A stretch of 54,516 nucleotides of DNA, taken from positions 1 to 54,516 of the forward strand of contig NZ_MSSM01000036.1 of the NCBI RefSeq assembly GCF_004123795.1, written 5' to 3'. The stretch comes from Lacticaseibacillus chiayiensis (GTDB lineage: Bacteria; Bacillota; Bacilli; Lactobacillales; Lactobacillaceae). A program made the translations under genes and the position numbers. The notes beneath the pieces are model-generated. The model was not told where the DNA came from, searched no databases, and worked only from the letters and a program-made list of their open reading frames with translations. Below, one piece after another: positions 41,589-50,043 of this stretch (positions are counted from its first letter, which is position 1; each line of letters starts with the position of its first letter).

Positions 41589-42603
41589 TAAAGAACGCGC
41601 CGCCTTGTGGATCTTTGATGTTGATGTGAACAACCTTTAGCAAGTAACGCAGTCGACGTTCTTGCGTCGGTTGATCCAAAATGTGTTCCAAACTGATCGC
41701 CTGTTGGCACATCTCAAAGCCAGCTGAAGTTTGGCCAATGACCGCTTGGTACCAGCCACGGAGAAATAAGAGGATGGCGGAGTTTGAGAGGTCGTTTGTG
41801 TCATGCAAAAATTTTTCGACGGTAGTAAGAACTTTTTTGGCAGCGGTTAGATGGCGCGTGTTGACGAACACCGTGAAGGCAGAAAACAGTGTTTGAATCC
41901 GTAGATTGCCGATCTGGTTAAAGGCTTGATATTTTTCCGAACGCTTCATTGCGAGCGGTAACAGATTTTGGATTGTCTCGACGGGTAAGGCGACCATCAA
42001 GTGGCGGAACCAGTAAAGCTCAAAATAATTCCATGTTTCCACAGAATAGAGATAGCTGACGAGTGGCCGTGCCAGTTCCTGCAATTTTACCATGGCATCG
42101 GTCACATTTTTAAACGGAAATGGCTGGTCGGGCGGCTTGACCCGATCAATCAAGGTGAGGCGAAAGATCTGAATACTAATGAGTTCAAACTGGGTTTGGC
42201 GATTGTGGTCGTTTTCGTATCGTTTCTGCCAAGCCTTTTCTTGTTTCAACAAATAGTCGTAGTCGGCCAGGGTGGGGTGGTCAACACTCAAGCTGTCTTG
42301 CAAGGCAAGGATGGCTTCGAAGTCGCGATGAATTAACGTATTGTAGACAAATCTTGAATTGGCCGCTGGCGGCACAGCCCCTGCTTGGAGATCGCGAATA
42401 AAGACGAATTCTTCGACCGAAATATTGATGCGAAAGAGTAAATGGCTCAGGCGGGCAAAGCTGATATTGGAACGGCCTTGCTCGAACTTACTAATGAAGG
42501 CAATGGAATTATGTGCATCAGCTACTTGCTCCAAGGTCAGATGGTGGTTGCGCCGGAGTTGACGGAAGACGGTGCCATCGGTGGGATTAATTTTTTCTAC
42601 CAT
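41584..42603 (-). CDS. Rgg/GadR/MutR-family transcriptional regulator
   Basis: The 339-residue protein has an N-terminal XRE-type helix-turn-helix (FRQLRRNHHLTLEQVADAHN, then SIAFISKFEQGRSNISFARL). A long helical C-terminal domain of TPR-like repeats carries the typical Rgg pattern (LLPLAMKRSEKYQAFNQIGN, AILLFLRGWYQAVIG). Rgg proteins usually respond to short peptide pheromones and act on nearby genes. It is transcribed away from the MFS gene at 42704, and the 100-bp gap holds a perfect inverted repeat that is its probable operator. No pheromone gene is seen. Confidence 0.88.
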   Translation of the reverse strand: MVEKINPTDGTVFRQLRRNHHLTLEQVADAHNSIAFISKFEQGRSNISFARLSHLLFRINISVEEFVFIRDLQAGAVPPAANSRFVYNTLIHRDFEAILALQDSLSVDHPTLADYDYLLKQEKAWQKRYENDHNRQTQFELISIQIFRLTLIDRVKPPDQPFPFKNVTDAMVKLQELARPLVSYLYSVETWNYFELYWFRHLMVALPVETIQNLLPLAMKRSEKYQAFNQIGNLRIQTLFSAFTVFVNTRHLTAAKKVLTTVEKFLHDTNDLSNSAILLFLRGWYQAVIGQTSAGFEMCQQAISLEHILDQPTQERRLRYLLKVVHINIKDPQGGAFFM

Positions 42604-42622
42604 AGTGGAATTTCACCTCGTC

Positions 42623-42647
42623 TTGAGTGTAGCCTGCTTACACTCAA
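42623..42647. promoter_or_regulatory. Perfect inverted repeat, probable Rgg operator
   Basis: TTGAGTGTA and TACACTCAA, 9 bp each with a 7-bp spacer, lie midway between the divergent rgg and MFS genes. Confidence 0.65.
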
Positions 42648-42703
42648 AGTACAAACCAAGTAGGAATCAAAAACGACATGCTTGGCAACAGGGAGGTAGC
42701 AAC

Positions 42704-43975
42704 ATGCATGAATATTTCAATAATCGTGGTTATCGTGCCATTTTAAATGCCAGTTTGTTGAGCGGTATTGGCGATAGTCTGTATAACATTGTTTTCATTA
42801 TTTACGCGGCAACAATGCCGTTTAAAAGTCTCGCCGTTACTTTGGCAGCGATGGCGACCACCTTACCGACGATGTTGTCGTTGGTAACCGGTAGCTTGGC
42901 TGATCGCACGCAAACCAAAACCAGTCACATGATTGCCACGCGCATTGCTCAAACGTTACTTTTTCTTGGATTGGCAGGGATGATGTTGTTGCCGGCCAGC
43001 CTACCGTTGTTTTTGCTATTGCTTGGCATCAACATTGTTTCCGATACCTTAGGCCAATATGGGAACGGTTTGGTACTGCCGCTGCTGCATCGGTTGATTC
43101 CTGCCAAAGAACTGAACACGGCGATCAGTTTTCAAAGCGCGACCGGTACGACGGTCCAAATGGTTTTTCAGGCAGTCGGTGCGAGCCTGATAGTGCTACT
43201 TGACCACAATTATTCGCTGTTTGGTGGGATTAACGCCGCTACGTTTTTACTTGCAGCATGGGTTATAATCCGGGAAAAAATCCGACTTAAACAGGCCGAA
43301 CCGCCAGTTATTGGGCAGACACATCAACCAATGTGCAAGAATATTGGTGGTGTTCTCAGATTTCTTGCAACCAACCATTTTCTTTTAGCAGTCATCATTT
43401 TTGCAATGTTTGTCAATACCTTAGGCTCATCGGTGGATGGTTTGATGTCGGTGTCGTTGGTTCAGGAACCAGGCATGTGGGCGCACGACTTCGGTACCAC
43501 AGTTGCTTTGCTGAACATCGTCTTTTCGGTGGGCACGATTTTAGGGGCGTTGTTTGCCAAGGATGGCCTGCAACGACTTAGTACCTTCAAGTTGCTGAGT
43601 CTTTTAACAGCGGCGATGATCGGACTTAGTTTTAGCTTCTGCCTCTTCCGTTCGCTTGCTGCCGTCATGGGATTCAGCTTTGTGACGTCTTATCTCATGG
43701 GGAAAATCAATCCTCGGCTATCGACGGTGATGATGCGGCTTGTTCCTGAGCAGCGGATGGGCACGACAGCAGGTGTGGTTAATCTAGTTGCGTTGTTAGG
43801 TATGCCGATTGGACAAGTGGTCTTCTTCACGATGGCAAATGTCGTAAGTGCTGCAGCAAGTTGGATGCTCATGGCGGCGCTGTCAGCCGTGTTATTATTA
43901 GTGCTTTTATTGGTAGGCACACGCATTGCCGACCCAGTCTTTACCGATTCTGAGGGCCAGTCAGAAAAAGCTTAG
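42704..43975 (+). CDS. MFS transporter, exporter type
   Basis: The product has 423 residues from the ATG at 42704 (GGGAGG upstream). It has about 12 membrane segments, with an MFS loop-2/3 motif in GSLADRTQTKTSHMIATR and a matching half-repeat near GINPRLSTVMMRLVPEQRMG. It resembles macrolide- or multidrug-efflux type MFS proteins (MefA-like group) that start with a short NRGYRAILNAS segment. The divergent Rgg regulator and shared operator suggest that it is induced by a peptide or stress signal and exports a small compound or peptide. Confidence 0.85.
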   Translation: MHEYFNNRGYRAILNASLLSGIGDSLYNIVFIIYAATMPFKSLAVTLAAMATTLPTMLSLVTGSLADRTQTKTSHMIATRIAQTLLFLGLAGMMLLPASLPLFLLLLGINIVSDTLGQYGNGLVLPLLHRLIPAKELNTAISFQSATGTTVQMVFQAVGASLIVLLDHNYSLFGGINAATFLLAAWVIIREKIRLKQAEPPVIGQTHQPMCKNIGGVLRFLATNHFLLAVIIFAMFVNTLGSSVDGLMSVSLVQEPGMWAHDFGTTVALLNIVFSVGTILGALFAKDGLQRLSTFKLLSLLTAAMIGLSFSFCLFRSLAAVMGFSFVTSYLMGKINPRLSTVMMRLVPEQRMGTTAGVVNLVALLGMPIGQVVFFTMANVVSAAASWMLMAALSAVLLLVLLLVGTRIADPVFTDSEGQSEKA

Positions 43976-43990
43976 TCGGGCTTTGAATTA

Positions 43991-44014
43991 ATTGGTATTG
44001 ACCAATATACCAAT
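43991..44014. promoter_or_regulatory. Inverted repeat upstream of the mannose PTS operon
   Basis: ATTGGTAT and ATACCAAT flank an 8-bp spacer. No T-run follows, so an operator is more likely than a terminator. The regulator is unknown. Confidence 0.45.
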
Positions 44015-44080
44015 TTCAACAGATGCCAATTTGAAGTGTGTAATGGATGTATGCGCTTCTTTTTTAAACTTCATTTTAAG

Positions 44081-44118
44081 TGAAAATGCTTGCATAGCGG
44101 CGCGGAGGAAGTCATACT
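44081..44118 (+). promoter_or_regulatory. cre-like site overlapping the man operon promoter
   Basis: TGAAAATGCTTGCA (44081-44094) fits 12 of 14 positions of the CcpA cre consensus. It overlaps the -35 TTGCAT (44090-44095) of a promoter whose -10 CATACT is 17 bp further. CcpA binding here would block transcription. No -24/-12 (sigma-54) element with GG-N10-GC was found. Confidence 0.5.
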
Positions 44119-44208
44119 AATTTATTGGGAAGCCTTGTATTTTAGATTATTCTTGTTTTTAGCAGATATTATTTTCGAGGCAACCACAAATTTTTAGGAG
44201 GCGTAATA

Positions 44209-45186
44209 ATGGTCGGAATCATTCTTGCTAGTCATGGCCAATTCGCTGCTGGCATCAAGCAATCCGGTCAAATGATCTTCGGTGAGCAAGAAAAAGTCGA
44301 AGCTGTGACCTTCATGCCCGATGAAGGCCCGGATGACTTGCACAAGCATCTCGAAGACGCGATCGCTAAGTTCGACCCAGACGATGAAGTTTTGTTTTTG
44401 ATCGATTTATGGGGCGGATCACCATTTAACCAAGCAAACACGATTTATGAGGAGCACAAGGATAAATGGGCGATTGTTACCGGACTTAATTTGCCGATGC
44501 TGATTGAGGCTTATGGCTCGCGGCTGTCAATGGATTCTGCACAAGACATTGCCGCACATTTACTTGAAGCCGGACGTGACGGTATCAAGATTAAGCCAGA
44601 ATCACTGGACAAGGTGAAGAAGCCGGCTGCTCAAGCTGCCGCACCAAGTACAGCCAATGCTGGCCAACCGGGATCATTCCAGTATGTTCTGGCCCGGGTT
44701 GATTCACGTTTGTTACATGGTCAGGTTGCAACTACTTGGACTAAGACCACGAACCCGACGCGGATTATTGTTGTCTCTGATTCAGTGGCAAAAGATGAAT
44801 TGCGGAAGAACCTGATTAAGGAAGCGGCACCATCTGGCGTCAAGGCACACGTTGTTCCCATTGATCAGATGATTAAGTTGGCCAAAGATGATAAGCATTT
44901 TGGCGGTCAACGTGCATTGCTATTATTTGAAACACCTGAAGACGCATTACGCGCCATTCAAGGCGGTGTTCCGATTAAGGAGCTTAATATCGGGTCAATG
45001 TCGCATTCAGTCGGTAAGGTTCAGCCTAATAAAGTGCTGGCTTTTGACCAGAAGGATATCGACACCTTCCACGAACTGGCCAAAGATGGCATCAAATTCG
45101 ACGTTCGTAAAGTGCCATCCGATCATCCGGATGATATGAACGCGATTTTGAAGAAAGCTCAAGACGAATTGAATGCGCAGAAGTAA
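44209..45186 (+). CDS. manL: Mannose/glucose PTS EIIAB component
   Basis: The 325-residue fusion has an EIIA-Man domain at 1-135, with phospho-His9 in ILASHGQFA and the [12 protein letters not shown] loop. An Ala/Pro-rich linker at about 140-158 leads to an EIIB domain with phospho-His170 in DSRLLHGQV. It passes phosphate from HPr to the sugar carried by EIIC/EIID. GGAGG lies 8 bp upstream. It is the first gene of manLMN. The man PTS is the main glucose/mannose importer of lactobacilli and a receptor for class IIa bacteriocins. Confidence 0.96.
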   Translation: MVGIILASHGQFAAGIKQSGQMIFGEQEKVEAVTFMPDEGPDDLHKHLEDAIAKFDPDDEVLFLIDLWGGSPFNQANTIYEEHKDKWAIVTGLNLPMLIEAYGSRLSMDSAQDIAAHLLEAGRDGIKIKPESLDKVKKPAAQAAAPSTANAGQPGSFQYVLARVDSRLLHGQVATTWTKTTNPTRIIVVSDSVAKDELRKNLIKEAAPSGVKAHVVPIDQMIKLAKDDKHFGGQRALLLFETPEDALRAIQGGVPIKELNIGSMSHSVGKVQPNKVLAFDQKDIDTFHELAKDGIKFDVRKVPSDHPDDMNAILKKAQDELNAQK

Positions 45187-45211
45187 TTTTTGAAATGGAG
45201 GAAGAAGACTT

Positions 45212-46030
45212 ATGACTTTGAATTTTATTCAAATCATCCTGGTCCTCATCGTGTCATTCCTTGCTGGTATGGAAGGTATTTTGGATGAATTCCACTTCCA
45301 TCAGCCAGTTATTGCGTGCACGTTGATCGGACTTGTGACCGGCGACTTGACCCCTTGCTTGATGCTTGGCGGGCAGTTGCAGATGATCGCCTTAGGCTGG
45401 GCCAACATTGGCGCGGCCGTCGCACCCGATGCTGCATTGGCATCAGTTGCATCAGCTATTATTCTTGTTCTTGGCGGTCAAGGTACTAAAGGCATTAGCT
45501 CAGCGATCGCGATTGCGGTTCCGCTGGCCGTTGCCGGTTTGTTGCTGACCACTTTGGTTCGTACCTTGGCAACTGCTATCGTTCACATCATGGACCGTGC
45601 TGCCGAAGAAGGTAGTTTCCGTAAAATTGATTTCTGGCAATGGGTTGCGATCTGTATGCAGGGTTTACGTATTGCGATTCCAGCCGGCTTGATCCTTGCC
45701 GTTGGTGCCGGCCCAGTGCGGGCATTGCTTGAACAAATGCCTGATTGGCTCACCAAAGGTCTTGGTATTGGCGGGGGCATGGTTGTTGCCGTTGGGTATG
45801 CCATGGTTATTAACATGATGGCGACCCGCGAAGTATGGCCATTCTTTGCTATTGGTTTTGTTCTGGCGACTGTCAAAGAAATTACCTTAATCGGCCTTGG
45901 TGCTATTGGTATTTCCTTAGCATTGATTTACTTGGCTCTGTCCAAACAAGGCGGCGGTTCAAGTAATGGTGGCAGCTCAAATAATAGTGGTGCTGGCGAT
46001 CCTGTCGGCGACATTATTGACAATTATTGA
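45212..46030 (+). CDS. manM: Mannose PTS EIIC component
   Basis: The 272-residue membrane protein has the EIIC-Man pattern: MEGILDEFHFHQPVIACTLIGLVTGDLTPCLMLGGQLQM and AALGWANIGAAVAPDAALASVASA, the sugar-channel segments. About eight hydrophobic segments are followed by a Gly/Ser/Asn-rich tail. The D-L-T-P-C-L-M-L-G-G run in the first repeat is the family signature. GGAGG precedes the ATG, and the gene is 25 bp from manL. Class IIa bacteriocins dock on this subunit, so its extracellular loop sequence bears on sensitivity. Confidence 0.95.
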   Translation: MTLNFIQIILVLIVSFLAGMEGILDEFHFHQPVIACTLIGLVTGDLTPCLMLGGQLQMIALGWANIGAAVAPDAALASVASAIILVLGGQGTKGISSAIAIAVPLAVAGLLLTTLVRTLATAIVHIMDRAAEEGSFRKIDFWQWVAICMQGLRIAIPAGLILAVGAGPVRALLEQMPDWLTKGLGIGGGMVVAVGYAMVINMMATREVWPFFAIGFVLATVKEITLIGLGAIGISLALIYLALSKQGGGSSNGGSSNNSGAGDPVGDIIDNY

Positions 46031-46047
46031 GAAGGAGGTTGACAAAC

Positions 46048-46959
46048 ATGGCTGAAGAAATTCATATCACAAAAGGCGACCGAATTAAGGTTTGGTGGCG
46101 GTCAACCTTCCTTCAGGGTTCTTGGAACTACGAACGTATGCAGAACGGTGGCTGGGCTTACACTTTAATTCCGGCGCTGAAACGTTTGTATCACACCAAG
46201 GAAGATCGCGCAGCTGCTTTAAAACGTCATCTGGAATTCTTTAACACGCACCCATATCTGGCATCACCGATTCTGGGTGTGACGATGGCACTGGAAGAAG
46301 AACGTGCCAATGGTGCCCCGATTGATGACAAAGCCATTCAGGGTGTCAAAGTCGGGATGATGGGTCCGTTGGCTGGTGTCGGCGATCCAGTGTTCTGGTT
46401 CACGGTTAAGCCAATCATCGGTGCGTTAGCCGCATCACTGGCGATGGCCGGCAACTTAATGGGACCGATCCTTTATTTCGTACTCTGGAATGCGATCCGT
46501 ATGGCGTTCCTTTGGTACACTCAGGAATTTGGTTACAAAGCCGGGAGCAAGATTACCGAAGACCTTTCTGGTGGTTTGCTACAGGAGGTTACAAAGGGTG
46601 CCACAATCCTAGGTATGTTCATTCTGGGATCGCTGGTCAATCGATGGGTTTCCGTCAAGTTCACGCCAGTTGTTTCGGATGTTCCGAACCAGAAGGGCGC
46701 GTACATTGACTGGAGTTCATTGCCAAGCGGTAAATCCGGCATCCAAAAGGCGTTGGAATTGCAATCTCAAGGTCTGTCACTAACAAAGAATAAGGTGACA
46801 ACGTTACAAGATAACTTGGATCAGTTGATTCCAGGCTTAATGGGCTTACTGCTCACTTTATTCTGCATGTGGTTGCTGAAGAAGAAGGTTTCTCCAATTA
46901 TCATTATCCTTGGCCTGTTCGTTGTCGGGGTTGTCTTCCACGTCATCGGTTTGATGTAA
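46048..46959 (+). CDS. manN: Mannose PTS EIID component
   Basis: The product has 303 residues from the ATG at 46048, where GGAGG gives the correct spacing; an in-frame start 7 codons earlier lies within the ribosome binding region. EIID features are WWRSTFLQGSWNYERMQNGG at the start, GVKVGMMGPLAGVGDPVFW in the middle, and a C-terminal membrane helix pair ending in IILGLFVVGVVFHVIGLM. Together with EIIC it forms the mannose channel. Confidence 0.95.
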   Translation: MAEEIHITKGDRIKVWWRSTFLQGSWNYERMQNGGWAYTLIPALKRLYHTKEDRAAALKRHLEFFNTHPYLASPILGVTMALEEERANGAPIDDKAIQGVKVGMMGPLAGVGDPVFWFTVKPIIGALAASLAMAGNLMGPILYFVLWNAIRMAFLWYTQEFGYKAGSKITEDLSGGLLQEVTKGATILGMFILGSLVNRWVSVKFTPVVSDVPNQKGAYIDWSSLPSGKSGIQKALELQSQGLSLTKNKVTTLQDNLDQLIPGLMGLLLTLFCMWLLKKKVSPIIIILGLFVVGVVFHVIGLM

Positions 46960-46987
46960 GACAAATTACCAAAATCGAACAAAACGC

Positions 46988-47020
46988 CCAAAAGCTCAGA
47001 CACAAAGTCTGGGCTTTTGA
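46988..47020 (+). terminator. Terminator after manN
   Basis: CAAAAGC-CAGAC pairs with GTCTG-GCTTTTG, followed by ATTTAT. It separates manLMN from manO. Confidence 0.78.
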
Positions 47021-47031
47021 TTTATAATGAA

Positions 47032-47151
47032 AGAGCGTGAGCGTGGCCGGTTAGAAACCGGAGCATAAGCGGCCTTGGGCGTGATGGCCGGTCTTTGGCC
47101 ATTGCGACCAAGGTCCTTATGTGCAGGTTTCTGGCCACGCGAACGCGTTTT
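47032..47151 (+). repeat. Palindromic intergenic repeat, copy B
   Basis: The copy is 120 bp, AGAGCGTGAGCG to GAACGCGTTTT. Arms CCGGTTAGAAACCGGAGCAT and the matching GTGCAGGTTTCTGG pair, with an inner AAGCGGCCTTGG/CCAAGGTCCTT stem around TTTGGCCATT. It lies between manN and manO. Confidence 0.88.
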
Positions 47152-47259
47152 GGGGTTGTGCCTAAATCTGTGTAAGAATCTCCGGCATTTAGGGTTCAAA
47201 TTCCCACATAGAACTTCTAACCACACCACACAAGATCAGTCTAAAAAGGATGGCAAAAA

Positions 47260-47625
47260 ATGGTTCAATCAATTAACACCAAATCAGAATTAGTGATGGA
47301 AGGCACAGCTTTTATGGGGATGCCGGCTTATGGCAAGATCATGATCGGCGATAAAGGCTTCGAATTTTTCAATGAAAAAAACGTGCGTGACTTTTATCAG
47401 ATTCCGTGGAATGAAGTTGACTGGGTCATTGCGTCCATCATCTTCAAGGGTAAATGGATTCCCCGTTTTGCCATTAAAACCAAAAAGAACGGCACATATA
47501 CGTTTGCGGCAAAGGATGCTAAAAAAGTCCTGCGCGCCATTCGTGAGCACATTCCTGCCGATCGGATCGTCAAGTCGTTGACTTTCTGGCAAGTCGTGAA
47601 AAGAGCGTTTACCCGCAAAAAATAA
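47260..47625 (+). CDS. manO: DUF956-family mannose operon regulator ManO
   Basis: The 121-residue protein has the DUF956 pattern: MVQSINTKSELVMEGTAFMGMPAYGKIMIGDKGFEFFN, then YQIPWNEVDWVIASIIFKGKWIPRFAIKTK. The gene follows manLMN in many lactic acid bacteria and its product has been called a mannose operon regulator, though its mechanism is not known. Here a terminator and a 120-bp palindromic repeat separate it from manN, so expression may be weaker or independent. Confidence 0.9.
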   Translation: MVQSINTKSELVMEGTAFMGMPAYGKIMIGDKGFEFFNEKNVRDFYQIPWNEVDWVIASIIFKGKWIPRFAIKTKKNGTYTFAAKDAKKVLRAIREHIPADRIVKSLTFWQVVKRAFTRKK

Positions 47626-47653
47626 ATTGTGTTTTCTATCAGAAGACATCAAG

Positions 47654-47703
47654 AAAAGGCAGCCTGCCATTCCGGAGTAGCGGAAGTGGCGAGCTGCCTT
47701 TTT
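47654..47703. terminator. Terminator between manO and the aldo/keto reductase gene
   Basis: AAAAGGCAGC and GCTGCCTTTTT form a stem with an inner TTCCGG-type hairpin. U-runs suit both strands. Confidence 0.8.
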
Positions 47704-47755
47704 GCATTCTTGATATTTTGTAGCAGGGTATCGCCATCAGTCATGACCGTTAACC

Positions 47756-48685
47756 TTACTTAGTCCGAAACTCTTTGAACAGTTCATCAATAGAACTATA
47801 TTCCGGATCGCGCAGTTGCACTTTTAAGGCCTCGGCGTTGCTGGCGGCTTGTTCTGGCAGGCGTGCGCCCGGAATCACCACGGCGATGTCGGGGTTCTTC
47901 ATATACCAAGCAAGCATGATCTGCGCAATGGTTGCCTGATGGGCGTCCGCGATACCATCAACTTCGCGCAATGCGGCTAGAATTGTTTTGAACTGGGAAG
48001 CAGAAAAACGGCCGCTGAACTTTTCGGCATCGCCTGAACCGTACTTGCCGGTCAACAAGCCGGACGCAAGCGGGAAGTAAGGGACGAAGCTGATGTGTTG
48101 TTCTCTAAGGTAAGGGAATAGTGTCGTTTCAGCGTCACGATGCACGAGGCTATAATTGTCCTCCACAACGTCTACTTGCTGATCTTGGTTGGCTTCTTTG
48201 ATTTGATCGAGTGAGAAATTCGAAACCCCAATGGCGCGCACTTTTCCTGCTTTGCGGGCATTGGCGACCGCATTGACAGCTTCGGCTTTGTCGGTTTTCT
48301 CATCTGGGAAGTGAATGTAGAAAATATCGAGATAGTCAGTTTTGAGCCGCAAAAGTGCATCATCAATGGCTTGGGTTAAAAATTTAGGATCATTGTTAGG
48401 TTTCAGATCTTGATGCGGATCCTGTGCCGCCTTGGTTGCCAAAATGATTTTTGCACGGTCATAGCCTTGAATCGCCTGACCAATTAAGGTTTCAGATTGA
48501 CCAAGACCATACATATAAGCAGTATCAAGCATATCGATACCATGATCCAACGCCGTTTTCACAACGGCCAGTCCGTCTTCGTCATGCAGGTTGGGGAAAA
48601 GATTATGTCCACCAACCTTATTGGTGCCTAACCCAAGCTTGCCAGTGACAACATTGCTTTTTCCGATGGTTGTTGTAAGTGCCAT
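47756..48685 (-). CDS. Aldo/keto reductase
   Basis: The 309-residue TIM-barrel oxidoreductase has the catalytic Asp and Tyr in MLDTAYMYGLGQSE, IDYLDIFYIHFPDE with the conserved His, AIGVSNFSLDQIK, and the NADPH-binding VIPGARLPEQAASNAEAL. This subgroup reduces aldehydes and ketones; the true substrate is unknown. AAGGAGG lies 10 bp before the ATG. Single gene. Confidence 0.9.
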   Translation of the reverse strand: MALTTTIGKSNVVTGKLGLGTNKVGGHNLFPNLHDEDGLAVVKTALDHGIDMLDTAYMYGLGQSETLIGQAIQGYDRAKIILATKAAQDPHQDLKPNNDPKFLTQAIDDALLRLKTDYLDIFYIHFPDEKTDKAEAVNAVANARKAGKVRAIGVSNFSLDQIKEANQDQQVDVVEDNYSLVHRDAETTLFPYLREQHISFVPYFPLASGLLTGKYGSGDAEKFSGRFSASQFKTILAALREVDGIADAHQATIAQIMLAWYMKNPDIAVVIPGARLPEQAASNAEALKVQLRDPEYSSIDELFKEFRTK

Positions 48686-48771
48686 GTGTTGACCTCCTTA
48701 TCTTATTTGAGCTTGTTAATATACGCCTAGCATACTGCCAGTTTAGAAAAAGTAAGCGTCATGTGCAAACG

Positions 48772-49962
48772 CTATTTTTGATTTGCAGAATTAAAAATAC
48801 TAGGCGTTGCGTTGATGATTAGCCCAACTGCAAACATGAGCAGGGTTAAAATCACCGTAACCCACAGAAGTAAATCCCATGAGCCAGTGAGCGTCTGGAT
48901 GAAACCGTAAAGAATCGGTCCCACTGCCGCAAATAAATAGCCCAGGCTTTGCGCGAAACCAGACAGACTGGCAGTTTCGTAGGCATCGGCTGTTTTCTTT
49001 TGGAAAAAGACGATGCAGATGGCAAAGGCGGCTCCTGAGGCAACGCCCATGAGGAGGGAATAGAACACGTTTAAGCCGAAGTTGGCACCGGGAATCAGAA
49101 TGCCTAATGCACCTAAGGCAAAGCCCAGCATGATGCCCCAGACACTGTAGGTGAGACCGTGGCGACGTTCGGCGATAAAGGGGATGGACAGTGTCGCGGG
49201 CATGCCGCTTAACTGAAAAATCGTGGCTAAATTGCCAGCAGCTATCTGTGAAAAGCCCGCTGCCTGCCACAGACTGGGCAACCATGTCAGCAGGGAATAG
49301 TAGAGAAAACTCTGCAAGCCGAAGAACAACGCAATCCACCAAGCTAGTAAGGAGCGCGAGACAGACACGTTTTTGTGGCCGCCATCTTGCCAGGTTTTAA
49401 CTGGTGGCAAGGTGCGCAACGCTAATGCCCAAATCACCAAACCGGCAACACCGACAAGTGAAAAAGCAGCCATCGTTAACTTCATATGAAATTGCTGATT
49501 TAACAGGCCGGCCAGCCCGGTACCTAACGAAGCAACCAGGCCCATCGTCACAGTGTACAGACTTGTTTTTGCACCGATTGACTGCGGAAACTGATCTTTA
49601 ATAATTGCCGGTAGCAAAACATTGCCCCCGGAAATTCCAAAGCCAATGAGCAGCGTGCCGATAATTAAGGCGACCAAACTAGGAATGATCCGCAACAAGC
49701 TACCAAGCAACAGGATCACGAGCGCAACTAGTAAACTCCACTCATTACCGCGGCGATTCCCCATTTTGGCAATCACCGGGGATGCCAACGCAAACATCAA
49801 CAGTGGAATGGTCGTCAATAACCCAGCCATCGATGCGGGCAACCCAAGCGCGTGTTCAATCGTCGGTAACAACGGCGGGATCATGGTAATCGGCAAGCGC
49901 AAATTAGCACCCACCAAAAGGATGCCCCATGTAAGCAAAGCTGTTGATTGCTTCTTCTTCAT
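48772..49962 (-). CDS. MFS transporter, CynX/NimT-type
   Basis: The 396-residue protein has 12 predicted membrane segments. It starts MKKKQSTALLTWGILLVGANLRLPITMIPPLLP, the typical opening of the CynX/NimT (cyanate/nitroimidazole-type) MFS group: GANLR before the first P-rich segment, then LIVAKMGNRRG in loop 2/3. The in-frame ATG has a GGAGGAAC site. Substrate unknown. Confidence 0.85.
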   Translation of the reverse strand: MKKKQSTALLTWGILLVGANLRLPITMIPPLLPTIEHALGLPASMAGLLTTIPLLMFALASPVIAKMGNRRGNEWSLLVALVILLLGSLLRIIPSLVALIIGTLLIGFGISGGNVLLPAIIKDQFPQSIGAKTSLYTVTMGLVASLGTGLAGLLNQQFHMKLTMAAFSLVGVAGLVIWALALRTLPPVKTWQDGGHKNVSVSRSLLAWWIALFFGLQSFLYYSLLTWLPSLWQAAGFSQIAAGNLATIFQLSGMPATLSIPFIAERRHGLTYSVWGIMLGFALGALGILIPGANFGLNVFYSLLMGVASGAAFAICIVFFQKKTADAYETASLSGFAQSLGYLFAAVGPILYGFIQTLTGSWDLLLWVTVILTLLMFAVGLIINATPSIFNSANQK

Positions 49963-50043
49963 CTGTCACGTTCCTCCTTGAAAAGTGCCTAATACATTAA
50001 TGCTAACACTTCTGGGAAGGGCGCGAACAGGAGCACGTGGAAT

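Noticed and set aside
44041-44110. Sigma-54 (-24/-12) promoter of the mannose operon
   Set aside because: TTGCA is present, but the GG ten bases before the GC is missing (GT instead), and a sigma-A type promoter fits better.
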